The translations under genes were made by a program, and so were the position numbers. A stretch of 64,000 nucleotides of DNA from Bacillus sp. es.036 (lineage in GTDB: Bacteria; Bacillota; Bacilli; Bacillales; Guptibacillaceae). The stretch covers positions 1,860,001 to 1,924,000 of the forward strand of contig NZ_PDIZ01000001.1 of NCBI RefSeq assembly GCF_002563635.1, in the 5' to 3' direction. Under the pieces are notes generated by a model that worked only from the letters and a program-made list of their open reading frames with translations, had not been told where the DNA came from and ran no database searches. Positions 17,726-26,830 of the stretch are shown here, one piece after another (within the stretch, counting starts at the first letter, position 1; every line of letters begins with the position of its first letter).

Positions 17726-19099
17726 CTAATAAAGAAATAAAGTACAGTATGCGATCAAAACGCCGATAAAACCACACATCAAACTATACGAGATGTTTTT
17801 CAAGACAATTTTATAAGGATTCATTTTCAACCCTACGGAAGTTAGTGTAACGATAAGGCCATAAGGAGCTGATGGAACGGTTGCGATCGCGCTACTGGCG
17901 AGCAGAATCGTTAACGTAACAGAAGGAAAAGCACTTAACAACAACTCACTTACGCCGCCAAAGATCCCCATTGTTGCAATGGGATGAACGCCTAATAATG
18001 TCATTATTAAAAAAGTAGCCTGTATGAAAAGCATAATGTAAACTTGATGCCCTTCAAGTGCCACAAGGGGGTCCTGTAAATATCGTAGGTATGGAGACGC
18101 GTTTAACGTTTCTGTGAAAAAAGATAGCGTTAGCAGTAAAACAATGAAATTATGTAAATGGTTTGTTTGCCTTTTCCAATTGGGCCAGCCAATTTGAAAG
18201 AAACTTCTTTTTCGTTTCAACAATAATGCCCAAATGTACGCAAAGGGAAAAAGGGCGATCGTAACGGCAAACAAAAAGTTGAATTGAATAACATTGGTTA
18301 AAAAAACGACAACCATTAAGAACAGAACCAGCGCCACGATAAATTCCATTAACTTCTTCTTACTACTTGCTCCTAACTTTGTAGGCGTCCCAACCTCTTC
18401 TACCACTTCGTTTCGAAAGGTGATTTTTCCAATAATAGAATCAAGCGCAAAGCCTAATAAAGCAATAAGCAACATCCAAGGTAACACTTCTAAGTAATTA
18501 GCATTTGTAATAAAGATTGATGTAGCGAGTAAAATTTCCAAAGGACTCCAAAGTAACGCTAGAGAATACCCCCTTAACGTCGACATGGCGATAAAACGGT
18601 TTCTGACGTTTGTTTTGGATTTTTTTAATTGATTTTTTAACAGATCTTGAGAAATGGTTGCGGACGATAAATTCAAAAAGGCAGCCAAAGAAACCATAGT
18701 CGCTTCTCCCCGCACATATAAATCTCCCATTTTCTTCACATTGCCCCCGAGTAATGTTTGCAATAACTTATTATATCTCCCGGCTTTTACAACGCTATTC
18801 ATCCATGGAAGCATGGATAAAAGAAACAACAACCCTATATTCTCTGCGAAAAAGGATGGAATCTTAACGATACTAATATCGCTTGAAAAATAAAAAAAGC
18901 CTCCTGCACTTAAAAGAATAGTGCCAAGTATTTTAAAAACACGATCCGCTTCTTTGAAATTAATGACGATCATCACTATTGCTAATAGTCCAATTGTTGT
19001 ATAAAGAGAAGCGTTTGACCAAAAGAGGTGGATCACATCCAATAGAAAAACGAATAAATAAAAAACGTAAATATGTTGAAACAGTCTAGTATTCCACAT
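17726..19099 (-). CDS. Multispanning membrane protein, possible ion-transporter-superfamily member
   Basis: The 457-residue hydrophobic protein has about 11-12 predicted helices. I do not recognise the exact family. The late segment MTLLGVHPIATMGIFGGVSELL, then SSAIATVPSAPYGLIVTLTSVGL, resembles the re-entrant loop plus helix of ion-transporter-superfamily carriers (ArsB/NhaD/DASS type), and the sequence has a loose two-half symmetry. A transport role is inference. AGGAG lies upstream of ATG. It is followed after 15 bases by the phosphotransferase gene. Confidence 0.6.
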   Translation of the reverse strand: MWNTRLFQHIYVFYLFVFLLDVIHLFWSNASLYTTIGLLAIVMIVINFKEADRVFKILGTILLSAGGFFYFSSDISIVKIPSFFAENIGLLFLLSMLPWMNSVVKAGRYNKLLQTLLGGNVKKMGDLYVRGEATMVSLAAFLNLSSATISQDLLKNQLKKSKTNVRNRFIAMSTLRGYSLALLWSPLEILLATSIFITNANYLEVLPWMLLIALLGFALDSIIGKITFRNEVVEEVGTPTKLGASSKKKLMEFIVALVLFLMVVVFLTNVIQFNFLFAVTIALFPFAYIWALLLKRKRSFFQIGWPNWKRQTNHLHNFIVLLLTLSFFTETLNASPYLRYLQDPLVALEGHQVYIMLFIQATFLIMTLLGVHPIATMGIFGGVSELLLSAFPSVTLTILLASSAIATVPSAPYGLIVTLTSVGLKMNPYKIVLKNISYSLMCGFIGVLIAYCTLFLY

Positions 19100-19305
19100 G
19101 TTATTCTCCTATCCTATAGGCGAACGATGAGAGAATGTGATCAGTTCGTCTACTTTCCCGTTGTTAGTTTGCTTCCCTTATCCTATCGATAACCTCTCAA
19201 ACTTTCAAGAATGCAAAATTCTTAAACTGCTAAAAACTCTTTTTAAGCTAATTGATGATCTCAAACACTGAGCATTCTTTGTCTTTACTTTGTTTAAACG
19301 TAATC

Positions 19306-19338
19306 AAAAAAAGTACCGCCCGATTTAACGGACGGTAC
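19306..19338 (-). terminator. Terminator of the cwlK-nudix operon
   Basis: The stem GTACCGTCCG/CGGGCGGTAC (one G-U pair) has a 6-base loop and is followed by seven Ts on the minus strand. It is the only feature I see in the 317-base gap 19100-19416. Confidence 0.85.
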
Positions 19339-19416
19339 AAAAGGGGGAAAATTATGTTAGTTTAAATTTACCCCTTTTTGAAATACCTAAACCTTTTTTT
19401 CTAAAAATCTTTTCAT

Positions 19417-19881
19417 TTATTTCTCGCTTATGATTTGACTCCTGTTTCTAGTGACAAACTCTTTTGATTCCTCGTGTTCTAAAAGGCTTAATAACGCTTG
19501 TTCATGAACAAAACAAATTTGATTAATTTCTTTGTCATTCGCTTCAAGGTCCTTACCGTCGCCAACATATTCGAAATGAAACATCGTCGTTATTTGGTTA
19601 TAATAACCGATTTTCGTTTGAATGTTTTCTGGAAATGCAAATGAGATCGTTTCATTAAATCGCTTCTTTAACGTGTAGGCGACGGATCCCGTTTCTTCTA
19701 ATAACTCTCTTCTCATTGAAGCTTCGACTGTTTCATCTTCGTCTTCAACGCCACCTTTAACGAAATCCCACATTCCATTTTGAAGCTCTTTCCCCATTCT
19801 GGTGTTTATCGTGACTTTGCGAACGATGAGAAACCGGTTTTTGTGCGTAACAATTGCCCCAACAGCCTTCCTAGTTTTCAT
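19417..19881 (-). CDS. Nudix hydrolase
   Basis: The 154-residue protein has a complete Nudix box starting at GGVEDEDETVEASMRRELLE and ending ETG (pattern Gx5Ex7REUxEExGx), preceded by a short beta-rich N-terminus. Nudix enzymes hydrolyse nucleoside diphosphates linked to another group; the substrate here is not evident. It starts 15 bases downstream of cwlK on the same strand and shares its terminator. GAGAGGAT precedes ATG. Confidence 0.88.
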   Translation of the reverse strand: MKTRKAVGAIVTHKNRFLIVRKVTINTRMGKELQNGMWDFVKGGVEDEDETVEASMRRELLEETGSVAYTLKKRFNETISFAFPENIQTKIGYYNQITTMFHFEYVGDGKDLEANDKEINQICFVHEQALLSLLEHEESKEFVTRNRSQIISEK

Positions 19882-19896
19882 AACACTATCCTCTCG

Positions 19897-20454
19897 CTAG
19901 TTTGTCGCATACTCACTTTCACTAGGTCTTTGACCATTTTGCAATTGGCGCATCGTTAAACCAAAATCCATTTGTAAGTGAGGATAGTCTTTAAAACTAC
20001 TCCAGTCTCCTCCCCAATCAAAACCAAGATCTTTCGCAATAGCGACTACTTCCATCCAATCTGATTTTCCATTCTCGTTATCGTCTCGCTCCATATCCCA
20101 TACAACATCACCATTATCTAACTTCAAAGCAAAATCGATCGCTAGACCATAATTGTGATAAGAACCGCCGCCGGCAACATTTGTAACGACTTGTCCTTCC
20201 GTTGACCGTCCTTTTTCATAAAGAGCATCCTGTTCTTCTTTCGTTCGGTGTGCAGCTGTAATCACAATCTCAACTCCCTTTGCGGCAGCTCGATTGATCA
20301 ACGTATCTTTTGCTTCACTTACCGTTGGATTAAGCTCCGTTGGCAAAGGAACATCCTTTTGAATAAACATTCCCTCTAGATCTTCCTTGAAGTTGATGAA
20401 GATAAGACCAATTCCTATTATGAAAAGGAAGGTTATTAGATTGAATCCTTTCAA
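19897..20454 (-). CDS. cwlK: Peptidoglycan L-alanyl-D-glutamate endopeptidase CwlK
   Basis: The 185-residue membrane-anchored M15-family peptidase has an N-terminal helix (FNLITFLFIIGIGLIFI), then the catalytic domain with ITAAHRTKEEQDALYEKGRS, the zinc-binding GGSYHNYGLAIDFAL, and the C-terminal DWGGDWSSFKDYPHLQM. These are near-diagnostic for CwlK. It cleaves the L-Ala-D-Glu bond of the stem peptide outside the membrane. TTG 20454 is proposed as start because GGGAGG lies 6 bases before it; a GTG at 20469 overlaps that site. It is in an operon with the Nudix gene. Confidence 0.88.
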   Translation of the reverse strand: MKGFNLITFLFIIGIGLIFINFKEDLEGMFIQKDVPLPTELNPTVSEAKDTLINRAAAKGVEIVITAAHRTKEEQDALYEKGRSTEGQVVTNVAGGGSYHNYGLAIDFALKLDNGDVVWDMERDDNENGKSDWMEVVAIAKDLGFDWGGDWSSFKDYPHLQMDFGLTMRQLQNGQRPSESEYATN

Positions 20455-20689
20455 ACAGAAACCTCCCACCTTATTAATCTACTATTTTGATCATAACATA
20501 GGTGGAGGTAAGCCGTTCGAAATGGAGGCTTCATAGAATTTGTAAGCTTCTCCACAGTGGTTTACATTATTCTTCTTAAGAAATCAATATTTTCGTTTCG
20601 TCACTCTGCATACCGCTAACAGCCCAACCCTAGTATAATAAGGAGCACATAACCGCTTTTTATCCAATCCCTAGCAAAAGGAGACGCTT

Positions 20690-20959
20690 ATGAAAAGATT
20701 AGTAATTGCAAATTTTCTTCTTATAATCTCTCTTATTTATCTTATTTATCGTATTACGAAACCAAATTTATATCTGCCTGCATTCTCTATTGAAGCAGAA
20801 AATCCTGTTGAATTGACATTAACTACGCTTACCATCGATACTGGTTTCGTTACCGGTAACGCCGGCTCTATCTACTCAATTTGGTTAAGTCCAATCTACC
20901 TTCTTATTTTAATCGCATGCGTCCTAACGATTTCTCCTTTGATTTCCAGGAAGCGATAA
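20690..20959 (+). CDS. Small two-helix membrane protein, unknown function
   Basis: The 89-residue protein has an N-terminal helix or signal anchor (residues 3-21), a polar middle of about 40 residues rich in Thr, and a second helix at about 66-84 followed by RKR. AAAAGGAG lies 7 bases before ATG, and the codons look real. I do not recognise a family. It converges on the nucleotidyltransferase gene with only 2 bases between stops. Confidence 0.6.
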   Translation: MKRLVIANFLLIISLIYLIYRITKPNLYLPAFSIEAENPVELTLTTLTIDTGFVTGNAGSIYSIWLSPIYLLILIACVLTISPLISRKR

Positions 20960-20961
20960 GA

Positions 20962-21672
20962 CTATTTCCCTAATGAAAATCCTTCAAACAAGCGACCACC
21001 ATATGGGTGTAAAGCGTCATCAACGAACGTAATGACGCTTTCCTTTTCACGTGTTTCATAATAATGATCAAACACTTGGACAAACCTATCCGCCAGTGTT
21101 TGATCATAATTTCTTAATGCACGGACAATCCATTTAGATGAGCCGATCCACTGTTTATTCGTACGAAGAATGAATTCATGAACTTGCTCTGCAAGAGTAG
21201 CTGCACAGCACATTTCTTCCCCTCGATCGGTAGCGCCAATAAAATCTTCTAGTACATCTGTAAGAAAATAGCGTTTTAGCGTCATCTCGTTTTCTTCCCA
21301 TGGAGACGGCCCCTTTTTCAGGATCATTCTCGCTTCATCCTGAAGTACTTTTGCCTTCCCCTTGTCATTAAGGATGACGCCTTCAGACACCATTTTCGGA
21401 AGTGATGGTTTTGCTCGGATGCAGTCACTTTCATAATAGGCATAATAGCTTTCTAAATTATGAACATACCATTCGACCGGCCACCCCTCATAGAAAAAGC
21501 TCTCCCGATACGAAACAGTTACCGACGAATCAAAGACGACTATATCAAGATCAGATGTAGCTGTCGCTTCCCCTCGAACAACGCTTCCAGCTAGAAAAGC
21601 AGCCTCACATTCAGGGGATCTCGTTTGTACTAGCTCCTTAGCTTTAGAAACAATGAGTTGTAATGAGTCCAT
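20962..21672 (-). CDS. Nucleotidyltransferase-domain protein
   Basis: The 236-residue protein has a pol-beta-type nucleotidyltransferase motif, FLAGSVVRGEATATSDLDIV (GSxxRG...SDxD), and a helical C-terminal region. It resembles stand-alone minimal nucleotidyltransferases and aminoglycoside adenylyltransferase-like proteins; the target is unknown. GGAGG lies 7 bases before ATG 21672. The same frame stays open to GTG 21828, adding a 52-residue piece with a membrane helix (WLALAVILLVIWIIKLSFL), so a longer membrane-anchored form is possible. Confidence 0.75.
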   Translation of the reverse strand: MDSLQLIVSKAKELVQTRSPECEAAFLAGSVVRGEATATSDLDIVVFDSSVTVSYRESFFYEGWPVEWYVHNLESYYAYYESDCIRAKPSLPKMVSEGVILNDKGKAKVLQDEARMILKKGPSPWEENEMTLKRYFLTDVLEDFIGATDRGEEMCCAATLAEQVHEFILRTNKQWIGSSKWIVRALRNYDQTLADRFVQVFDHYYETREKESVITFVDDALHPYGGRLFEGFSLGK

Positions 21673-21953
21673 TTTCCAACCTCCATTTCGATTTTTTATA
21701 TTTTGAGGAAATAGTAAGCCAAGCTTAGGTAAAAACGATAGCTTTATTATCCAAATAACTAATAGAATGACAGCTAAAGCAAGCCAGAAAGTACCCCTAC
21801 TAGTTTTTCTTTTATAGTCAAAAGACACAATCCTACACTCTCAAAATGCAACTAACTTTAATTGAAATCTTTGTTAACGTATCTCGCAAAAATTTCTAGT
21901 GCTCCCCTACCAATTATTTCAAATCAGTAGGGATATCTCAATCTTTTTCACGT

Positions 21954-21991
21954 AAAAAGGAGCTTACCTTATTTAAGATAAGCTCCTTTTT
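21954..21991 (-). terminator. Terminator of the HAD phosphatase gene
   Basis: A perfect 13-bp stem, AAAAAGGAGCTTA/TAAGCTCCTTTTT, has a 12-base loop and T-tract and lies downstream of the HAD gene. Confidence 0.8.
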
Positions 21992-22039
21992 ATTAGAAGA
22001 GAGATATATAGCTTTTTTTGCTTTTGACTCAGTCTTGCT

Positions 22040-22912
22040 TCATGTGCTTTTTATTGACGATGGAACGATTAAAGACTTTAAATAATGATAGACTCCATCA
22101 TCATCACATGTAAATTCCGTTACATCGTCGACGATTTCTTTTATTTGGTCCGATGCATTTTTCATTGCTACTGCATAATCAACAAACTGGAACATCGGTA
22201 AATCGTTGTTGCTATCCCCTACCGCCAACGTTTCTACATCCGACAAATCAAAATAGTGTAACATTTCCTTAATTCCAGTGGCTTTGTTCACATTTGCTAC
22301 CATTACTTCAACATTATGAGCAGAAGAAATTGAGGTTGTAAAATCGATATCTTGCTTTATTTTTTCTAACTCATCTTTCCATCGATTGATATTCTCTTTC
22401 TTTCTAGCGAAGAAATAGAATTTAGAAAACTTATTTCCTTCGATCTGACTTTTCCAGTCGATAGCTTCTTTGATCGCTTCTTGACGTGAAAGCCATTCAT
22501 TAAGCCCAACACTTTCTGGCTTTGGATCTTTAACTTCATCTTCCATAAATATACGATCTTGTTGTAAAGCGATACGGTCCGCTCCATATGGGAAAAGTTC
22601 ATAATAAACTTTATGTTCTCTCGCTTTTTCGATAACCTTTTCTACTAATTCAAGAGGGAGTGAATGTTCAAATATGGCCTTACCCTCAACATACCCGGCC
22701 ATTCCATTTGAAGAGATGATCCCATCGACCTGGAATCCATCTGGTACAAGATCGCTTATTTCATCTGCAGCTCTGCCTGTCGCGATAAAAACATAGAGTC
22801 CATTATTTCGTAACTCATCAATAATTTGTTTCGTAAGTCCACTTACCTTGTTGTTGTGATTTAAGATCGTACCGTCCATATCTAAGAAAATAGCCTTTGG
22901 CTTTGTTACCAT
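22040..22912 (-). CDS. HAD-superfamily Cof-type sugar/nucleotide phosphatase
   Basis: The 290-residue protein has all HAD motifs: AIFLDMDGTIL (I), FIATGR (II), a conserved Lys region, and VGDSNNDLPMF (IV). The large C2B-type cap lies between about residues 85 and 200. This is the Cof/YwpJ-like family of cytoplasmic phosphatases with broad sugar-phosphate specificity. AGGGGAG lies about 7 bases before ATG 22912. An upstream in-frame start at 22957 is less well supported. Confidence 0.88.
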   Translation of the reverse strand: MVTKPKAIFLDMDGTILNHNNKVSGLTKQIIDELRNNGLYVFIATGRAADEISDLVPDGFQVDGIISSNGMAGYVEGKAIFEHSLPLELVEKVIEKAREHKVYYELFPYGADRIALQQDRIFMEDEVKDPKPESVGLNEWLSRQEAIKEAIDWKSQIEGNKFSKFYFFARKKENINRWKDELEKIKQDIDFTTSISSAHNVEVMVANVNKATGIKEMLHYFDLSDVETLAVGDSNNDLPMFQFVDYAVAMKNASDQIKEIVDDVTEFTCDDDGVYHYLKSLIVPSSIKST

Positions 22913-23400
22913 CGTGACTCCCCTTACTGTAATAAATTCTACTTTTAATTTTTTCACATCTTATATCTCACTTTAATAGTAACCAGTATTGTTACAACTA
23001 GAAGCCAATTGCAATTGGTGTTTATCAACAAATAACATGTTACTCCTCTTCTAGTAACCTATTCAAGTTTTTGATACCAACTTTCATAAATTGGCACCTT
23101 AGGTTTGATTCGTTATTTCAATTTAAAAGAGCCTATCTGATAGCAGATAAGCTTCAATCTAATGGTGAACGCAGCTAATGGAAGTGGAGCATTAGAATTT
23201 TTGAGAGATATATTAAGGAAGTTAGATGTCCTAAAAGTAAAGAACTAGAAGAGTGGTATAGTTTATTGCAATCCATCTCTTATTAATGAAAACCCTTATT
23301 TAAAATATGCTTCTTCATATAAATATTGTCTCTATTTATAGCAATAATCAGACAGAAGCTCACTTTATTTCTTCTTAAAATAAGGGATGAGGTGATAAAA
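22913..23400. other. Long intergenic stretch with possible decayed coding sequence
   Basis: No intact gene is visible in these 488 bases. Around 23162-23290 two short frames (one ending NGSGALEFLRDILRKLDV, the other KELEEWYSLLQSISY then TAA) run side by side as if one gene had been frameshifted, but I cannot name a parent. A 14-bp palindrome lies at 23005-23018 and a 10-bp one at 23033-23042. The promoter for the following MFS gene should lie at the right end. Confidence 0.35.
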
Positions 23401-24639
23401 ATGTACAAAAGATTATGGCGAAACAAAAATATACGGTATTACTTACTTGCTGGAGGAATCTCTCGACTTGGCGATGTTCTTTCCGGAATGGCTTTTTTAT
23501 TTTTAGCGTACGATTCAACTGGTTCCAATCTTCACACTACAGGAATGGCTATGGCTGAGACCTTACCATACCTTCTTTTTGGATTAATAGGTGGTGTTAT
23601 GGCTGATTGGTTACCTAAGAAAAAATTATTAGTCTATCTGGACCTAGCTCGCATCCCATTCATTCTTTCTATCGTATTTTTGCATTATTTGGATGCACTT
23701 ACTTACACATATCTATTAATCGTAAGCTTTCTGATCCAGAGTATAGGATGTTTCTTTAACCCGACCCATCGATCTGTACTACCTTCTATAACGACGGAAG
23801 AAGAACGAACGAATGCGAACAGTTTATATGATACATTAACTCGAGGAGTAACGGTCTTAAGTCCATTTATCACTCTATGGTTATTAAACACCTTTGGTGC
23901 TATACACTTTTTCACCTTAGACGCAATAACCTATGCTGTTAGCGCCTTTTTCATCTTTAAAATACACTTGAAGAACCCTAAACCACTTGTTAATAAAACG
24001 ATTAGAGGTGTGTATCGCTCAATTCTCGAGTTTACCTCTTGGGCGAAGGCGCACTCTACTGTCAGACAACTATTTCTTTTTACTTTTGTTACGGTTTTTT
24101 TCAACACCTGGGTGTGGGAAGTAGGACTTTTGCTTGCATTATCAGAAATGAGTGAACAAAGTGAAGAATTATATAGCATTTTACAAGGAGTATTTGGTGG
24201 CGTTGTTATTTTCACAAATATCGTTTTGCCCTATTTGATTAAAAGAATGACTCTTCGCCTCTACTTAATTGGAGCGTTGATTTGGGGTACAGGAATTACA
24301 TACTACGGACTCTTATATGATATTAAGCATTTCTTTATTGGTTGCGCTATCGTAGGTATAGGGCTGCCTATTGCTGGACTAGCTCGCGTCTGTCTTCTTC
24401 AGACACTTGTGCCAGAAGAGAAAATGGGGCGCGCCTTTAGTTCCAATGCTGTCTTATTATATTTTTCTAACACCATTTCCTTAGGAGTGTACGGATTCTT
24501 AGTCATGTTCATTTCAATTCAACACTTAATGATTGGTAGTGGGTTACTCATTGTCATTCTAAGTATTGGAGTTTTACTTATTAAAACCGTGAATCCGGCG
24601 AAATTCTGTTGGCGTCTTCCAATACATTTTCTTAAATAA
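23401..24639 (+). CDS. MFS exporter (MFS_3/macrolide-efflux type)
   Basis: The 412-residue, 12-helix major facilitator starts with a short basic N-terminus (YKRLWRNKNIRYYLLAGGIS) and has GLIGGVMADWLPKKKLL as its motif A. Features such as NPTHRSVLPSITTEEERTNA, then NSLYDTLTRG, are typical of the enterobactin/macrolide-exporter branch. The substrate is unknown. The GATGAGGTGAT ribosome-binding region precedes ATG 23401. Its 3' end overlaps the convergent AraC-type gene by 66 bp. Confidence 0.82.
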   Translation: MYKRLWRNKNIRYYLLAGGISRLGDVLSGMAFLFLAYDSTGSNLHTTGMAMAETLPYLLFGLIGGVMADWLPKKKLLVYLDLARIPFILSIVFLHYLDALTYTYLLIVSFLIQSIGCFFNPTHRSVLPSITTEEERTNANSLYDTLTRGVTVLSPFITLWLLNTFGAIHFFTLDAITYAVSAFFIFKIHLKNPKPLVNKTIRGVYRSILEFTSWAKAHSTVRQLFLFTFVTVFFNTWVWEVGLLLALSEMSEQSEELYSILQGVFGGVVIFTNIVLPYLIKRMTLRLYLIGALIWGTGITYYGLLYDIKHFFIGCAIVGIGLPIAGLARVCLLQTLVPEEKMGRAFSSNAVLLYFSNTISLGVYGFLVMFISIQHLMIGSGLLIVILSIGVLLIKTVNPAKFCWRLPIHFLK

Positions 24640-25386
24640 CTGGTTATAAGAAGAGACACTTTTAAACCCATGATTAAGAGCGATCGAAAGAATTGAGTCA
24701 TTGGAATGTAATAAGGCGTATTGACTTCTTAATAGACGGTATAGTTGCAACCAAGAATAAGGAGAGAGACCTAGCTCTTCTTTAAAAAGGTGAGCAAATT
24801 GATATTTATTTAATCTTGCAACCTGGGCCATCTCGTCCAGTGTCCAGTCCTCGCTATAGCTTTCTTTAAGGGCATTTGTAACATCATTAATTATCGCTTT
24901 ACTACTGATACTTGGAAAGTCAATTTGATGAGACCCTGCACCATATTGAAGCATCATAATGGAAAGCTGGGTCAAGCTGTTATCTAGAAAAAACTGATTG
25001 GTAATTGATCCAGCCCCTTCATTTAGCGATAAGAAATCTCTAACAAAAATCATCCATTGTCTTATTTGAGGATGTTTATAAGAAAGCAAAGTAAATTCAG
25101 GGGATGTTGCTGTAATGCCTAATTGATCAGCTGTCTCTTGTAACAAAGATTGCTTTATCTCCACGAGAAATTTCTCATTTGTAGCCCTAAGTTGTTTATG
25201 ATCTTCATATGGGTTAAATATTAGAAATTCTCCTTTATCAATGGAGATGTCACCATGATTTGTTTGATAAGATCCTCTCCCGAATGGAGAAAAGATTAAT
25301 TTATAACATTCATCACTTCTCCAAATCCGCTCACCTAATTGGTCATTACGGATAAGTAATAGCCCGTTCTCGTTATCTAGTATCAT
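24574..25386 (-). CDS. AraC-family transcriptional regulator
   Basis: The 270-residue protein has an N-terminal cupin-like effector domain (SYQTNHGDISIDKGEFLIFNP, a typical AraC_binding sequence) and a C-terminal double helix-turn-helix: WTLDEMAQVARLNKYQFAHL, FKEELGLSPYSWLQLYRL, then ILSIALNHGFKSVSSYNQLF and TPTEFRRIHG. It may respond to a metabolite and could control the convergent MFS exporter, though convergent layout is not strong evidence. GGAGC lies 8 bases before ATG 25386. Confidence 0.88.
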   Translation of the reverse strand: MILDNENGLLLIRNDQLGERIWRSDECYKLIFSPFGRGSYQTNHGDISIDKGEFLIFNPYEDHKQLRATNEKFLVEIKQSLLQETADQLGITATSPEFTLLSYKHPQIRQWMIFVRDFLSLNEGAGSITNQFFLDNSLTQLSIMMLQYGAGSHQIDFPSISSKAIINDVTNALKESYSEDWTLDEMAQVARLNKYQFAHLFKEELGLSPYSWLQLYRLLRSQYALLHSNDSILSIALNHGFKSVSSYNQLFKKMYWKTPTEFRRIHGFNK

Positions 25387-25703
25387 TAGTTAAGCTCCTA
25401 GTACAATAATGAGTTTTCATTCGTTTATGACAATAAACCCTTCACTTAATTATGAGACCTTGGGAACATACTTTAGAAATTCCTTCTACATCTGATTCAC
25501 TTATCAATACTTAATTCTAATTTTAACATTTTACGGAATCTGCTTTTTTCAAAATCCGGAATCAGCTTATTGAAAGCTGATTTTAGAACTAACGGTTAAA
25601 ACAAAAGTACGTTATCTCCTTATTTCACAAAGCAATTCTTACTTATCCATTCATTTTTTGGTAAACTTTTGAAGGAACGCACTACCTTAAGGGAGGCACG
25701 AAT
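25387..25703. other. Intergenic stretch with an orphan hairpin
   Basis: No gene is visible in this 317-base gap. The stem AATCAGCTT/AAGCTGATT with a 5-base loop (25560-25582) is followed by TTTTAG and looks like a terminator on the plus strand, but no plus-strand gene precedes it. Confidence 0.4.
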
Positions 25704-26240
25704 GTGAACCGGATTATGGTAATGGGCGCTTCAGCAGGAGCAGGTAAATCGACATTTGCAAAGAAACTCGGTGAAATTCTAGACTATGAGGTTTACCACC
25801 TCGACGCTCTGTTTTGGAAACCGGGTTGGATTGAAGCGAGTCTTGATGAGTTTCGCACTTCCCAGGAGAAGATTGCTTTAACTTCTAGATGGATTATCGA
25901 AGGAAATTATAGCAACTCCCATGATATCCGAGTGGCGCAAGCTGATACGATTATTTACATACATGCCCCGCGACTCCTTTGTCTTTATCGGGTTTTAAAA
26001 CGCTGGATCACTCATATCGGGAAGACACGATCTGATATGGGCAAAGGGTGTAACGAAAAAATGGAATGGTCTTTTTTAACATTTATTTGGACAACCTACT
26101 ATCCTCGTAAGGAAAAGATGAAAAAGAGATTTGAAGAGATTCAACAAACTTCTCCCGAAAAAAAGATTATTCTTTTACAAAACAAATCAGAAATAGCGAA
26201 TTTTCTTCATGAACTTCAGACAAATCATACAAATTTGTGA
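25704..26240 (+). CDS. P-loop kinase-like protein (FlaR/topology-modulation type)
   Basis: The 178-residue protein has a Walker A motif, MGASAGAGKSTFAKKLGE, followed by YHLDALFWKPGW and WIIEGNYSNS. These are the signatures of the adenylate-kinase-related DNA topology modulation (FlaR) family. Function in this family is poorly established; a small-molecule or nucleotide kinase is most likely. GTG 25704 is the start because the overlapping ATG is followed by TGA, and GGGAGG lies 8 bases upstream. Confidence 0.78.
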   Translation: MNRIMVMGASAGAGKSTFAKKLGEILDYEVYHLDALFWKPGWIEASLDEFRTSQEKIALTSRWIIEGNYSNSHDIRVAQADTIIYIHAPRLLCLYRVLKRWITHIGKTRSDMGKGCNEKMEWSFLTFIWTTYYPRKEKMKKRFEEIQQTSPEKKIILLQNKSEIANFLHELQTNHTNL

Positions 26241-26327
26241 GAACCCATGATAAGATAAAGTGCAGTACGTTTGAAACCTAATTTTACTGTTTAAACTAGA
26301 AATACTACTGAAGCACATGGAGGCATT

Positions 26328-26789
26328 ATGCTAACTTTTGAAGAAAAACTAGAGATTATTGAATCATCCTTTCCTGAACTGACCCGAAAAGACGTTTCGC
26401 TTGGACGTGTGAACTTTCACTATGAAGAAGCGGTTATCGATAAGAAAAATGTTGTTTATCATCTTCATCCGAATGGGAACGGCTATGTATTTGGCGACCT
26501 TATTGAAGGATATCCATTAGATGAAAGAGGTATGGTTAACATTCGTGATTTCTCAAGCAATGAGCTTCGAAAAATCATAGGTGAGTCCATCCAGTCTCTT
26601 TCTGTCCTTCCTGGGTCAGACATCGAAATCCAAACATGGGTAAACGATGAAGATCAAACGCTTGAATTAATGTACGAGCCTGAACTCGAGCTATGGAATG
26701 TCTACGCTGGCGATATTCTTGATGGCACATTCCCTTCTCGAAATGAAGCGGTTCAATACCTTGATGAAGAAGGATTTACTAGAAGATAA
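26328..26789 (+). CDS. Conserved-looking acidic protein of unknown function
   Basis: The 153-residue soluble acidic protein starts MLTFEEKLEIIESSFPELTR. The central region (RVNFHYEEAVIDKKNVVYHL, HPNGNGYVFGD) and the C-terminal LELWNVYAGDILDGTFPSRNE are rich in aromatic and acidic residues. No membrane helix, signal peptide or catalytic motif is evident. I do not recognise a named function. It follows the P-loop kinase gene by 87 bases and has a strong terminator of its own. Confidence 0.65.
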   Translation: MLTFEEKLEIIESSFPELTRKDVSLGRVNFHYEEAVIDKKNVVYHLHPNGNGYVFGDLIEGYPLDERGMVNIRDFSSNELRKIIGESIQSLSVLPGSDIEIQTWVNDEDQTLELMYEPELELWNVYAGDILDGTFPSRNEAVQYLDEEGFTRR

Positions 26790-26796
26790 TGTTATT

Positions 26797-26828
26797 AGCC
26801 TTCCGCTTTTACGCGGAAGGCTTTTTTT
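26797..26828. terminator. Bidirectional terminator
   Basis: A perfect 10-bp stem, AGCCTTCCGC/GCGGAAGGCT, encloses TTTTAC and is followed by a T-run. It sits between convergent genes. Confidence 0.9.
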
Positions 26829-26830
26829 AT

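Noticed and set aside
23005-23042. CCAATTGCAATTGG and TAACATGTTA palindromes as operators
   Set aside because: AT-rich palindromes are common by chance and not clearly placed relative to a promoter.
23162-23290. Two adjacent short frames that might be a broken gene
   Set aside because: No parent recognised and no RBS; kept only as a remark in the intergenic entry.
25560-25584. Terminator-like hairpin on the plus strand
   Set aside because: No plus-strand gene precedes it; reported only inside the gap description.
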